Shown: positions 17,100 through 25,957 of the stretch, in pieces | Position numbering within the stretch: the first letter of the stretch is position 1 | How the letters are laid out: each line of letters opens with the position of its first letter | DNA from: Cupriavidus taiwanensis | Lineage (GTDB): Bacteria > Pseudomonadota > Gammaproteobacteria > Burkholderiales > Burkholderiaceae | NCBI RefSeq assembly: GCF_900250075.1 | Contig: NZ_LT977071.1 | Location: 1,550,941-1,614,940 of the forward strand | Reading direction: 5' to 3' | Length of the DNA: 64,000 nt | The notes under the pieces: model-generated | What the model was told of the DNA's origin: nothing | Databases searched by the model: none | Seen by the model: the letters and a program-made list of their open reading frames with translations, nothing else | Made by a program: the position numbers and the translations under genes

Positions 17100-18068
17100 T
17101 CAGGTTTTGCTAACGTCTTCCCAGCTGGGGCAGGTGCGCTTGTCAGCAGGAATATCGAGTGCCTGAAAGTTGGACTTGTCGATCACGGTGGCCGGCAGCA
17201 CGATTTCTTGCCGGACCGGCAGCCCTCGCAATTTGCGGATCGCGGTCATGGTGCCAAGGCAGCCCTGCACAAAGCCGTTGTAGTCGCCGGTCGCCAGCAT
17301 CGTGCCATTCTTGATCGCGTCGATCGCTTCCTTGGTGCCATTGATGCCGGAAACCAGAGCCTTGCGATTGGCGCCTTGCAGCGCCTCGATCGCTCCGATC
17401 GCCATCGCGTCGTTCGCGGCGAAGACCGCGTCAATCTGCGGATATGACTGCATCAGGTTTTCCATCACCTGCAGTGCCTGCAGACGCTGGTAGTTGGCAG
17501 GCTGCGACGCCAGCAGCTTGATGCCTGGGAACGACTTCAGCGCCTCTTTCACCCCGCGCACGCGATCGATGCTGGTGGCGGATCCCTTGACACCTTCCAG
17601 CAGGATCAGGTTGCCCTTGCCGTCCATGACCTTGAACAGATGCGTCGCGGTCTTCAGGCCCAGTTCATAGTCGCTCGCGCCGACGAATGCGACGAAGCTG
17701 CCGGAGTCACTGCGATCCGTCACGTTGACGACCGGGATGTTCGCAGCATTGATCTTCTTCACGCCCGGCCCCATCGCCTTGTAGTCGACCGGGACGAACA
17801 CCACGGCGTCAGCCTTCTTGACGACGACGTCTTCGATCTGGCTCATCTGTTCCGGAATGCTGTCCGGCTTGGTAGGGATGTAGTGCGTAGTTTTTGCATT
17901 CATGCCCTTCGCCGCCGCATCCGCACCCTGCCGCAGCGCCTGGAAGTATGGATTGGTCTGGTTCTTGGTAAAGACCGCAATCCGTTCACCGTCCGCATGC
18001 GCCGCCGTCATGGCGAGCATGCCGAAGCTGGCCAGGGCCGCTAACTGCTTGAGATGTCGGGTATTCAT
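17100..18068 (-). CDS. ABC transporter periplasmic substrate-binding protein (ribose type)
   Basis: A 322-aa solute-binding protein of the RbsB/Peripla_BP_4 class with a signal peptide ending near residue 25 (TAAHA-DGERIAVF). Typical blocks: FTKNQTNPYFQALRQGADAAAK, VPVDYKAMGPGVKKINAANIPVVNV, GVKGSATSIDRVRG, VFAANDAMAIGAIEAL. The class binds pentoses, hexoses, cyclitols and some polyols. It is unusual upstream of a ring-cleavage dioxygenase, which begins 37 bases after its stop. The ligand may be a cyclitol, a glycoside or another polyhydroxylated compound (inference). Confidence 0.92.
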   Translation of the reverse strand: MNTRHLKQLAALASFGMLAMTAAHADGERIAVFTKNQTNPYFQALRQGADAAAKGMNAKTTHYIPTKPDSIPEQMSQIEDVVVKKADAVVFVPVDYKAMGPGVKKINAANIPVVNVTDRSDSGSFVAFVGASDYELGLKTATHLFKVMDGKGNLILLEGVKGSATSIDRVRGVKEALKSFPGIKLLASQPANYQRLQALQVMENLMQSYPQIDAVFAANDAMAIGAIEALQGANRKALVSGINGTKEAIDAIKNGTMLATGDYNGFVQGCLGTMTAIRKLRGLPVRQEIVLPATVIDKSNFQALDIPADKRTCPSWEDVSKT

Positions 18069-18108
18069 GAGATGTCTCCTGCTATCGGGTAAGTATTGGA
18101 ATTGAAGT

Positions 18109-19080
18109 TCAGCGCGTACCGTTGCGGCGACGGGAAATGGTGTCGAGGAATACCGCCAGCACGACGATGACGCCAGTGAGCAGCGGCTGCCAGTTCGCGC
18201 TGATGGTCAGCAGGTTCATGCCATTGAGCACCAGCGTCAGAATGATGGCGCCGATCAGCGTGCCCGAGACCCTGCCCACGCCCCCGAACAGCGACGTCCC
18301 ACCGATCAGCACCGCGGCAATGGCCGGCAAGGTCAGCGCCTCGCCGATATCGCCCTCGGCCGAGTTCAGGCGCGCGAGGAACACCAGGCTTGCAAGCCCT
18401 GCCATGGCACCGCTAACCATATAGACCAGCACCAGGCGCCGCTTGACCGGAACGCCGGACAGGCGCGCGGCGACGGGATTTGCGCCGATTGCATAGATCT
18501 CCTGTCCGAACGTGGTCTTCTGCGATACCGCCATGCCCGCAAACAGGAAGACCAGCATCAGGAATACGGGGATCGGCACCCCCAGCAAGTAGCCGCTGCC
18601 AATGGCACGGAACGCCGGCGAGAATCCGTGAATCGTTTCACCGGCCATGAACCAGTATGTGAGTCCGTGGAGTACCCACAGCATGCCGTAGGTGGCGATA
18701 AACGGTGGAATCCGCAGGGCGGCCACCAGCACGCCATTGGCAAGCCCGATCAGCATGCCGCAGCCAAGGCCGACCCCGACCCCGAGCAGCGTGGAGCCGG
18801 TAGCCTTCATGACACTTGCCGCCAGGCAGGCAGACATTGCGACATTCGCACCAACCGACAGATCGAGTCCCCCGGTCAGGATCACCAGGGTGAGGCCCGA
18901 GGCGAGCAGGAACAGCAGGCTGGCCTGGCGCAGCACATTGAGCAGGTTCCCGGTTGTCAGGAACGCATCCGATGCGATGGCCAGCAAGGCACAGAGCAGG
19001 CCGAGCGCCCCGAGCCGGTACGCGAATGAACGGGCATCGGCGGAAAGCGCAAAGCGCGGCGTGAGCGCGTGGGTGTTCAT
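18109..19080 (-). CDS. ABC transporter permease (RbsC type)
   Basis: A 323-aa inner-membrane permease of the BPD_transp_2 family with eight to ten hydrophobic helices. Characteristic motifs are LTLVILTGGLDLSVGANVAMSACLAA near the N-terminus and AIGANPVAARLSGVPVKRRLVLVYMVSG, the cytoplasmic loop that contacts the ATPase. It overlaps the upstream permease gene by four bases. Together the two permeases form a heterodimeric pore. Confidence 0.92.
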   Translation of the reverse strand: MNTHALTPRFALSADARSFAYRLGALGLLCALLAIASDAFLTTGNLLNVLRQASLLFLLASGLTLVILTGGLDLSVGANVAMSACLAASVMKATGSTLLGVGVGLGCGMLIGLANGVLVAALRIPPFIATYGMLWVLHGLTYWFMAGETIHGFSPAFRAIGSGYLLGVPIPVFLMLVFLFAGMAVSQKTTFGQEIYAIGANPVAARLSGVPVKRRLVLVYMVSGAMAGLASLVFLARLNSAEGDIGEALTLPAIAAVLIGGTSLFGGVGRVSGTLIGAIILTLVLNGMNLLTISANWQPLLTGVIVVLAVFLDTISRRRNGTR

Positions 19081-20084
19081 GCCTTCTCCTTATTCTTGTA
19101 CGACTCGATCAGCAGGACCACGAGGACGAGCAGCCCGATGGCGGCAACTTGCACCGCGGAGGGCACGCCGAGCAGATTGAGCCCGTTGCGCAGCACACCC
19201 ACGGTCAGCACACCGAGAAGCGTGCCGGGCAGCCAGCCATTGCCGCGATCGAAGGTGGTACCACCCACCGCCACCGCCGCGATGGCATCGAACTCGAGCC
19301 CGATGGCAGCGGTCGGATGCCCGGCGTTCATCCGCGCAGTTAGCAGCAATGCTGCGAGACCTGCCATCAGCCCGCCCAGGGCATAGACCGCGATCAGGTA
19401 GCGATTGACGCGAACGCCGGCAAACTTGAGTGCTTCGCGATTGCCACCCAGGGCAAAGACATAAGCTCCGAATCGGGAGCGGTAAAGCAGCCAATGGAAC
19501 AGGCCGTAGCAGGTTGCGGCAATCCAGAGCGGGATCGGGATACCGAGCCACGCGCCGGCATAGATCGCCGGAATCGTGTCGCCGATGCCGACGACGCTCT
19601 GGCCGTCGGTCATCACCAATGCGAACCCTTGCGCCACACCGAGGGTGCCAAGCGTTGCCACGAATGGCGGCATGCCAAGCCACGCAACCAGTCCGCCATT
19701 GAGCAGCCCAAACGCGACGCCCACACCCAGGGCGGCCGCCAGGGCGAGGCCGACCGAACCTGTGCCAATCACAACCGTTGCCAGCACCACGCCGCATAGC
19801 GTCAGCACCGCGCCGATCGAAAGATCGAGTCCCTCCGTCATGATGATCAGCGTCATCGGCAAGGCAACCAGCAGCAAGATCGTGGATTGAGTGCCGACGT
19901 TGAGCAGATTGGCGACACTCAGGAAGCCCTGGCCGGCCACGCTGAACGCGAGCACCAGCAGAAGCAGCACCCAGGCCGAGCCTGGTACGCGCGCCAGCGC
20001 GGGGGTGAGCAAGCTGACAGGCGATGCAGCGGGCGGTCGCGACATGGCGTGCGACAACATTTGGGTATCAGGCGTATCAGACAT
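19077..20084 (-). CDS. ABC transporter permease (RbsC type), second subunit
   Basis: A 335-aa permease paralogous to its neighbour: LPMTLIIMTEGLDLSIGAVLTLCGVV and FALGGNREALKFAGVRVNRYLIAVYALGG. It has a longer N-terminal tail before the first helix. Its start lies inside the end of the ATPase gene (8-base overlap) and its stop overlaps the next permease start, so the importer genes are tightly coupled. Two non-identical permeases are common for AraH/XylH-type importers with unusual substrates. Confidence 0.92.
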   Translation of the reverse strand: MSDTPDTQMLSHAMSRPPAASPVSLLTPALARVPGSAWVLLLLVLAFSVAGQGFLSVANLLNVGTQSTILLLVALPMTLIIMTEGLDLSIGAVLTLCGVVLATVVIGTGSVGLALAAALGVGVAFGLLNGGLVAWLGMPPFVATLGTLGVAQGFALVMTDGQSVVGIGDTIPAIYAGAWLGIPIPLWIAATCYGLFHWLLYRSRFGAYVFALGGNREALKFAGVRVNRYLIAVYALGGLMAGLAALLLTARMNAGHPTAAIGLEFDAIAAVAVGGTTFDRGNGWLPGTLLGVLTVGVLRNGLNLLGVPSAVQVAAIGLLVLVVLLIESYKNKEKA

Positions 20085-21585
20085 CGTTCATCCCCAGTTG
20101 CAGAATGCTTTCCTCACTCATCTGGCCGTGCGCGAGTTCGCCGGCAATCCGGCCTTCCCGCATGACATAGGTGCGGTCGCAGACATTGATGATTTCCGGC
20201 AGCTCGGAACTGATCAGCAGCACCGCAGCGCCTTGCTTCACAAGCCCGTCGATCAGCGCGAAGATCTCGGCCTTGGCGCCGACATCGATGCCGCGAGTCG
20301 GTTCGTCGAAGATAAAGAGGCGCGCCTCGGCAAGCAGCCACTTTCCGATCACGATCTTCTGCTGGTTGCCGCCCGACAGGTTCTGCGCGAGCTGGTCGCC
20401 ATTGGGGGTTGCGATGCGCAGCCGCTCGATCTCCCTGGCGGACATGACCTCCGCCTTGCCATGGCGGTACCACTGCATCGGAAATGCTCGGTTCAGCCCG
20501 GCCAGCAGCAGGTTGTCGCGCACCGAGCGAATCAGCGCCAGACCTTCGGTCTTGCGGCTTTCCGGAATCAACGCCGCGCCGAGCGCCCTTGCCTTTTCGG
20601 GTCCGCCGCGCATTGCCTGGCCAAAGATCCGGATCTCGCCCTCACGGATCGGGTCCGCGCCGAACACCGCGCGCGCGACTTCGCTGCGTCCCGAACCGAC
20701 CAGGCCGGCAAGGCCGACAATCTCTCCTGCGCGCACCTGGAGGCTGACGTTCTCGATGCCATTTCCCGCACTGACGTTGCGCACATCCAGCACCAGCTCG
20801 CCGGGCAGCCCGCCCCGCTCGCGGCAATAGCTCATGTCAACCTTGCGGCCCACCATGCGCGTGACGAGCTCGTCGGGCGTCGCGTCGCCGGGCAGATAGC
20901 TGCCGACCTTGCGGCCATCACGCATCACCGTAATGCGGTCGCCGAGCGCAAACACTTCGGCCATCCGGTGCGAGATATAAATTAGCGATACGCCGTCGGC
21001 CTTCAGCCGGCCGATCACATCGAACAGCCGCTCTGTTTCGCGGTCGGAGAGCGCAGCGGTCGGCTCGTCGAGCACGAGAATGCGCGCATCCTGCGACAGC
21101 GCCTTGGCGATCTCGATCATCTGCTGCTGGGCCACGCCAAGACGATGCACCGGGGTATGGGTGCTCAGATCCATGCCGAGCATGTCGAGCAGGCGACGCG
21201 CCTCGGCGTGCATCCGTTTGTGGTCGACCGAGCCGGGAAGGCGGCCGCGCGGTTCGCGTCCGAGAAAGATGTTCTGCGCGATATCGAGATACGGGACCAG
21301 CGAAAACTCCTGGAAGATCACGGCAATGCCGAGCCGCATCGTATCTGCGGGACCCGACACCTTGACCTGCCTGCCTTCATGGTAGAACTCACCCGCGTCC
21401 GCGGCATAGACGCCGCACAGGACTTTCATCAGTGAGGATTTTCCCGCTCCGTTCTCCCCCAGCAGCATATGCACCTCGCCGGGATAGACCGAGAACGAGA
21501 TATCGTCCAGTGCCCTGACCCCGGGAAAGGTCTTCGAGATGCCACGCATCTCGAACAGCGGTGTGATTTCGTGGATTGTGTTCAT
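20077..21585 (-). CDS. Sugar-type ABC transporter ATP-binding protein (RbsA type)
   Basis: A 502-aa ATPase with two fused nucleotide-binding domains. Domain 1 has Walker A GENGAGKSS (about residue 43), signature LGVAQQQMIEIAKAL and Walker B ILVLDEPTAAL. Domain 2 has the degenerate Walker A GLVGSGRSE, signature LSGGNQQKIVIGKWLL and IFDEPTRGIDVG. This asymmetry is normal for RbsA/XylG. It is the first gene of the eight-gene unit running to 13848. AGGAG lies just before its ATG, and the divergent LysR gene at 21881 is the likely regulator. Confidence 0.93.
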   Translation of the reverse strand: MNTIHEITPLFEMRGISKTFPGVRALDDISFSVYPGEVHMLLGENGAGKSSLMKVLCGVYAADAGEFYHEGRQVKVSGPADTMRLGIAVIFQEFSLVPYLDIAQNIFLGREPRGRLPGSVDHKRMHAEARRLLDMLGMDLSTHTPVHRLGVAQQQMIEIAKALSQDARILVLDEPTAALSDRETERLFDVIGRLKADGVSLIYISHRMAEVFALGDRITVMRDGRKVGSYLPGDATPDELVTRMVGRKVDMSYCRERGGLPGELVLDVRNVSAGNGIENVSLQVRAGEIVGLAGLVGSGRSEVARAVFGADPIREGEIRIFGQAMRGGPEKARALGAALIPESRKTEGLALIRSVRDNLLLAGLNRAFPMQWYRHGKAEVMSAREIERLRIATPNGDQLAQNLSGGNQQKIVIGKWLLAEARLFIFDEPTRGIDVGAKAEIFALIDGLVKQGAAVLLISSELPEIINVCDRTYVMREGRIAGELAHGQMSEESILQLGMNDV

Positions 21586-21715
21586 GGTCTCCTCTTATGC
21601 GCGGTGCCCGATGGCGGAAATAGGTTCGCCTTTCCATCAGCATGTCGACAACCAGATCGCCATGCATGGCATCCATCGTGACGGGCGCAGCGCTGCGAAT
21701 CGGTGTTCGCATCAT
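21389..21715 (-). CDS. Possible small ORF with strong Shine-Dalgarno overlapping the ATPase start
   Basis: A frame beginning ATG-ATG at 21715/21712 is preceded by GGAGGAAGGAGG, the strongest Shine-Dalgarno in the intergenic region. It encodes MMRTPIRSAAPVTMDAMHG and continues out of frame into the first 197 bases of the ATPase gene, 108 aa in total. I recognise no family, and the part inside the ATPase gene is probably not selected as protein. It could be a regulatory leader peptide, a relic, or an artefact. Confidence 0.3.
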   Translation of the reverse strand: MMRTPIRSAAPVTMDAMHGDLVVDMLMERRTYFRHRAPRIRGDHEHNPRNHTAVRDAWHLEDLSRGQGTGRYLVLGLSRRGAYAAGGERSGKILTDESPVRRLCRGRG

Positions 21716-21880
21716 GACGTTGCCTCCTTCCTCCTGCATCAGCACTAATTGTTCATTCATTGATGACTGGCTGATTGCAAAGAAGTCTATACTTTAAAAA
21801 AACAAAAAAAAAATCGCATAAGGGAAATCAATCTTCCTCGCCGCGAGAAAATTGAACGACGCAAGTGTTGGAGACGCTGC
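21586..21880. promoter_or_regulatory. Divergent promoter region, ABC/dioxygenase operon and LysR
   Basis: 295 bases between the ATPase and LysR starts. The LysR-proximal half (about 21735-21830) is markedly AT-rich, with A-tracts and a TTCATTCATTGATGAC stretch that could hold a LysR-type box. The ATPase-proximal half carries the possible small ORF described at 21389-21715. Both promoters should lie here. Confidence 0.55.
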
Positions 21881-22795
21881 ATGGATCGGTGGACGGAAAT
21901 TGAGTTGTTTGTGCAGACCGCGGAATTGGGAAGCCTCACCAAGGCCGCCGAGAATCTGGAAATGTCGAATGCCGCGGCGAGCCGCCACCTGACCTCGCTC
22001 GAGCGCAGGCTGGCTGCACGCCTGATCGAGCGAAGTACGCGCCGCCTCTACCTGACGCAGGTCGGAGAGCAATTCTTCAGGCGCTGCAAGGACTTGCTTT
22101 CAGAAATGAAGGAAGCAGAGGCCGATGTCAGCGCCAACGTGCTGGAACCGGCCGGCACTCTGACTGTGACGGCATCCCTGTCGTTCTCGATGCTCCACCT
22201 GGCGCCGCTGATTCCGGAATTTACCGAGCGCTATCCGAAAGTCAGCGTGAATATCGTTGCCGCTAATCGCTATTACGACATCATGGATAGCGGTATTGAT
22301 CTCGCCATTCGCACCCGCGAGTTCGAGCCTGATTCCAATCTCACCGTGCGCCGCCTGGCGCAAATGCGCCGCGTGCTGGCGGCATCGCCCCGCTATCTTG
22401 AGCGCAAGGGGATGCCTCGCACCATCGAAGATCTCGCCAGTCATGCCATGCTGATCTATTCCTATGCGAATCGCCCCAACGAACTCACCTTCAGCCGCGA
22501 CGAGGTACAGCAGACCATCAATGTGCGCAGCACGCTGGAATCGAACGACGGTCAGGTACTTCGGGCCGCCGCCCTCAACGGCATGGGCATTCTTGTGCAA
22601 CCGAAGTACATCGTGTACGACGACATCGTCGCCGGACGGCTCGTGCCGGTGCTGGACGACTGGGACCTGCCACGGCTCACCGTCAATATCGCGTTCCAGA
22701 CCCGTACATACTTGCCCGCACGGGTTCGGCTGTTTATCGAGTTCCTGGTGGACCATTTCCACCAGATGGACTACGAACGGAAGTGGACGACCTGA
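21881..22795 (+). CDS. LysR family transcriptional regulator
   Basis: A 304-aa LysR regulator. The N-terminal helix-turn-helix reads FVQTAELGSLTKAAENLEMSNAAASRHLTSLERRLAARLIERSTRRLYLT, and the effector domain has the AaeR/DsdC-like pattern (DLAIRTREFEPDSNLTVRRLA, NGMGILVQPKYIV). GGAG lies eight bases before the ATG. It is divergent from the ABC/dioxygenase operon and convergent with the dehydrogenase gene at 22822, so it most likely activates the ring-cleavage pathway. The inducer is probably the imported substrate or an aromatic intermediate. Confidence 0.92.
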   Translation: MDRWTEIELFVQTAELGSLTKAAENLEMSNAAASRHLTSLERRLAARLIERSTRRLYLTQVGEQFFRRCKDLLSEMKEAEADVSANVLEPAGTLTVTASLSFSMLHLAPLIPEFTERYPKVSVNIVAANRYYDIMDSGIDLAIRTREFEPDSNLTVRRLAQMRRVLAASPRYLERKGMPRTIEDLASHAMLIYSYANRPNELTFSRDEVQQTINVRSTLESNDGQVLRAAALNGMGILVQPKYIVYDDIVAGRLVPVLDDWDLPRLTVNIAFQTRTYLPARVRLFIEFLVDHFHQMDYERKWTT

Positions 22796-22821
22796 ACGGT
22801 TATCGCGGTCACGACCAGGAA

Positions 22822-23694
22822 TTAGCGCTGCGGCACTCCTGCCGCTTGCCCGGCGAACTTGATCACGGCTGCGTAGTCCTCGCCAGCAAAGCCTTGCGCT
22901 GCGGCACCTTGCAGCATCTGGCCCAGCAAAGCGGTCAAGCCCATTGGCACCCGCAGGTCCGCGCCGGCGTCGAGGATCAGGCCGACATCCTTGAGCATCT
23001 GGTCAACGGTAAAGGTCGGCGCGTAGTCGTGCACCGCTAGCTGTGCGGACTTCGCCTTGACAATGGGCGATGCGACCGCACTGGCTGCAATCACTTCCCA
23101 CATGGCCTTCCAGTCGAGCCCCCCCTTCTGGCCAAGCGTCAGCGCTTCCGCGAGCATCCCGGAGGTCAATGCAATCAGCAGGTTGATGACCAGCTTCATC
23201 AGGCGGGCTTGCTCCGCGTCACCGAGATAGAACTGGGTCGGGCCGACCAGCGCGAGCAAGGGCTTGACGTGCTCAAACGCCGCGGCGGGACCGGACACCA
23301 TCGCGGTCAGGTTCGCCGCCTCGGCCATATGGTTGTTGCCCGACACCGTCACCCGCAGGTACGCGATATTGCGTGCCGCCAGGTGCAAGGCCGCGGCAGC
23401 CGAAGCCGCCGGAGAAATCGTGCTGGTGTCTACATAGATGGACCCTGGCGGCGCGCAGGCCGCGACTTCAGCGGATACGGCGGCAAACGCCGCGTCGTGC
23501 GGCATAGAACTGAATATCACCTGCGCCGGTGCGACAGCATCGGCAAGCGATGCCGCAATCGCGAGGCCGGCCTCACGTGCCAGTGCAAGCTGGGCTGAGG
23601 CGATATCGAACGCCACAACCTCATGCCCACCACACGCCATGTGCCGTGCCATCGGCAAGCCCATCTTTCCTGTACCCAGGAACGCTATCCTCAT
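22822..23694 (-). CDS. 3-hydroxyisobutyrate dehydrogenase family NAD(P)-dependent oxidoreductase
   Basis: A 290-aa beta-hydroxyacid dehydrogenase. It starts MRIAFLGTGKMGLPMARHM with the NAD loop GTGKMG at residues 7-12. It has the substrate-binding YVDTSTISP motif and the conserved catalytic Lys in EQARLMKLVINLLIALT. The conserved V-S-G-G stretch reads VTVSGNNHMAEAANLT, so the glycines after VSG are replaced by Asn. The ATG at 23694 has GGAGTGAG upstream. It follows the maleylacetate-reductase-like gene by 34 bases, so the two form a small operon. Its substrate is probably a 3-hydroxyacid or tartronate-semialdehyde-like compound. Confidence 0.88.
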   Translation of the reverse strand: MRIAFLGTGKMGLPMARHMACGGHEVVAFDIASAQLALAREAGLAIAASLADAVAPAQVIFSSMPHDAAFAAVSAEVAACAPPGSIYVDTSTISPAASAAAALHLAARNIAYLRVTVSGNNHMAEAANLTAMVSGPAAAFEHVKPLLALVGPTQFYLGDAEQARLMKLVINLLIALTSGMLAEALTLGQKGGLDWKAMWEVIAASAVASPIVKAKSAQLAVHDYAPTFTVDQMLKDVGLILDAGADLRVPMGLTALLGQMLQGAAAQGFAGEDYAAVIKFAGQAAGVPQR

Positions 23695-23728
23695 GCTCTC
23701 ACTCCATTCTTCTCTGTCGTTCGCGTCG

Positions 23729-24802
23729 TCATGCCGGGCGACTACCGTCGTATGCCGCCTGCAACAATGCCCGGATCGGTTCGCGCTCAATCGGACGGGG
23801 ATTCCAGTAGGGATTGGCAAGCGCCTGCTCGACTGCGACGTCGATGTCCTGGGCGCGCATGCCGATGTCGCGCAGCGCGAGCGGCGCGCCGTGTTGCCCT
23901 GCCAGGTCGTACAGCGCAGCCGCGGCGGAGGTCTGATGGTTGCCAACTGCGCGCTGGATGCGGAACATCGCCTCAGGGGCGGCCGCGGCGTTATAGGCCA
24001 GCGCATGCGGCAGCACGATGGTGTGCGTTTCCGCATGCGGCAAGTTGAAACTGCCACCCAGCGTGTGACATAGCTTGTGGTGCAGCGCCATGCCCACGCT
24101 GCCAAGTACGGTGCCACACAGCCAGGCGCCATAGAGGCATTGCGCCCGGCCCTCGAGGTTATCCGGCGTCGTCACAACGGCAGGAATGCCTGCGGCCAGG
24201 GCGCGAATGCCCTCTTCCGCCATCAATGCCATCACCGGATTGGTGTCGCGCGCATAGAGTCCTTCGGCCGCATGCGCAATGGCATTGAGCCCGCTCGTCA
24301 CGGTAAGCTGTGCGGGCAGCCCGACGGTCAGCTCCGGATCGTAAAGCGTGACACGGGGCAGCACGCGCGGATTCCGCCCGGTCTTCTTCTGCCCGCCCGC
24401 AGTCAGGCCATAGATCGGTGTCATTTCGGATCCCGCATAGCTGGTCGGGATGGCGATATAGGGCAGTCCCGTCTCCAGCGCTATCGCCTTGGCCAGGCCA
24501 GTCGTGGAGCCCCCGCCGATCGCCACCGCGCCGTCGGCATCGAGCGCGCTTGCCCGCGCAACCGCCTCCTGCGCACTCTCCTCCGGAACGTGCATGACGG
24601 CGCCAGCGTGAATCCCGGCGCAACGCGAGCCAAGCAGGTCTGCGACACGCTGCGCCTCGGATCGCTGATTCGGCGTGCTGAGTACCAAAGCGCGACGCAA
24701 ACCGAGGCGCTCGGCTTCCGCCGCGACCTGCCGCAGTGCGCCAGCACCAAAAACTACGCGAGCCGCGTTCGCCTCATAGACGAATGACTGGACCGGTTCC
24801 AT
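23729..24802 (-). CDS. Iron-containing alcohol dehydrogenase family, maleylacetate reductase-like
   Basis: A 357-aa enzyme of the maleylacetate reductase group, which reduces maleylacetate to 3-oxoadipate with NAD(P)H. It has the cofactor loop AVAIGGGSTTGLAKAIALETGLPYIAIPTSYAGSEMTPIYG and an HHKLCHTLGGSFNLPHAETH motif, where classical Fe-ADHs would bind metal. This wording is that of maleylacetate reductases. AGGAG precedes the ATG at 24802; an upstream in-frame start at 24829 is less likely. It complements the hydroxyquinol dioxygenase encoded 7 kb away on the same strand. Confidence 0.9.
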   Translation of the reverse strand: MEPVQSFVYEANAARVVFGAGALRQVAAEAERLGLRRALVLSTPNQRSEAQRVADLLGSRCAGIHAGAVMHVPEESAQEAVARASALDADGAVAIGGGSTTGLAKAIALETGLPYIAIPTSYAGSEMTPIYGLTAGGQKKTGRNPRVLPRVTLYDPELTVGLPAQLTVTSGLNAIAHAAEGLYARDTNPVMALMAEEGIRALAAGIPAVVTTPDNLEGRAQCLYGAWLCGTVLGSVGMALHHKLCHTLGGSFNLPHAETHTIVLPHALAYNAAAAPEAMFRIQRAVGNHQTSAAAALYDLAGQHGAPLALRDIGMRAQDIDVAVEQALANPYWNPRPIEREPIRALLQAAYDGSRPA

Positions 24803-24955
24803 ATGTCTCCTGTTAATGCCAGATGGCACGCGGGAAATCCGTTATCGAGACCTTACACGCACGCTGGTTGCGTCGAAACGGCGCGGGCGGAAAACAGATT
24901 TCTGGAAAGTGGAAGACTTCTCGCACCGAGCGTCGGACACAACTGCAGGTCGCAC

Positions 24956-25906
24956 TTACTCCATCTGGATACCGAGTGACGGCAGTTGCGTCTTGAACCT
25001 CACTACTTCAGACTCCAACTCCTTCGCGAACTGATCCGGGGCCATCAGCACAACGTTCGCCGCATTGATTTTCAGGCTTGCCTGGAACTCAGGCGTCTTT
25101 ACAGCCTGCTGCAAAGCAGCGTAGAGCTTCTTAACGCTTTCCGGCGACATGCCTGCGGGCCCCAGCAATCCCGACCACGCGGGCACGTCAGCGCCTTTAA
25201 CCCCGACTTCTTCAAAGGTCGGCACATCCGGCAAGGTCGGGGAGCGCTTCGAAGCCGAAATGGCGAGTGCACGAACCTTTCCGTCCTTGAGCAGAGGCAT
25301 TGCGGTCGACTCTCCAATGAAGATCGAGTCCACTTGCCCGCCAAGGAAATCACTGACGGGAGACCGGTACGGGACGTGCAGCATCTGAACGCCTGCACCC
25401 CTCGCGAACAATGCACCTACCACGTGCGTGGTGTTGCCGATACCGAAAGAGCCAAAGGAAACCGATCCGGGTTTCGACTTCGCTGCGGCAATCAGGTCGC
25501 GCACCGTCCGGAATGGCGAGTCAGCACGAACCAGCAGGACGAAGCCGCTGCTTTGCGTGATCATGCTGATGGGTGTGAAGCTCTTGATGCTGTCGTACTG
25601 AAGCTTGGCGTGCAGCGCAGCGTTGGTCGCGTGGCCCGCGGTGGTGTACAGCAGTGTCAGCCCATCGGGCTTGGCACGAGCAACCTCTGCAGTACCGACT
25701 ATGCCGCCGCCGCCCGGCCGGTTATCGACGATGTAACTTTGCCCGGTCGCCTTGCGCAATGCTTCGGCAAGCACGCGTGCGGAGGTATCGAAACTGTTTC
25801 CAACGCCAATAGGCACTACGATTCGAACGACTTGCCCCTGCGCCATGGCCGCATTGGCGGCAAACAGGCAGAAGCACGTCGCGAGGAAGATGAACTTGCG
25901 TAACAT
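24956..25906 (-). CDS. Bug (TctC) family periplasmic substrate-binding protein
   Basis: A 316-aa extracytoplasmic receptor with a signal peptide (cleavage near residue 22, NAAMA-QGQVV). Family hallmarks are RIVVPIGVGNSFDTSARVLAEALRKATGQSYIVDNRPGGGGIVGT, PDGLTLLYTT and the LPDVPTFEEVG block. Bug proteins bind carboxylates or aromatics; like most, this one has no tctAB membrane genes nearby. A TGTAC operator lies 34 bases upstream, placing it in the putative TetR regulon. It may deliver or sense the compound processed by the 27010-31179 operon. Confidence 0.92.
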   Translation of the reverse strand: MLRKFIFLATCFCLFAANAAMAQGQVVRIVVPIGVGNSFDTSARVLAEALRKATGQSYIVDNRPGGGGIVGTAEVARAKPDGLTLLYTTAGHATNAALHAKLQYDSIKSFTPISMITQSSGFVLLVRADSPFRTVRDLIAAAKSKPGSVSFGSFGIGNTTHVVGALFARGAGVQMLHVPYRSPVSDFLGGQVDSIFIGESTAMPLLKDGKVRALAISASKRSPTLPDVPTFEEVGVKGADVPAWSGLLGPAGMSPESVKKLYAALQQAVKTPEFQASLKINAANVVLMAPDQFAKELESEVVRFKTQLPSLGIQME

Positions 25907-25939
25907 CGATGTCTCCTTTAGCCAGACCGAATATTACAC

Positions 25940-25957
25940 TGTACAATTGACCAAGTT
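25940..25957 (+). promoter_or_regulatory. TGTAC-N4-GACCAA operator D (upstream of Bug gene)
   Basis: TGTACAATTGACCAAGTT, identical over the core with operator A. It lies 34 bases before the Bug start and is oriented away from it, within the expected promoter. Confidence 0.65.
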
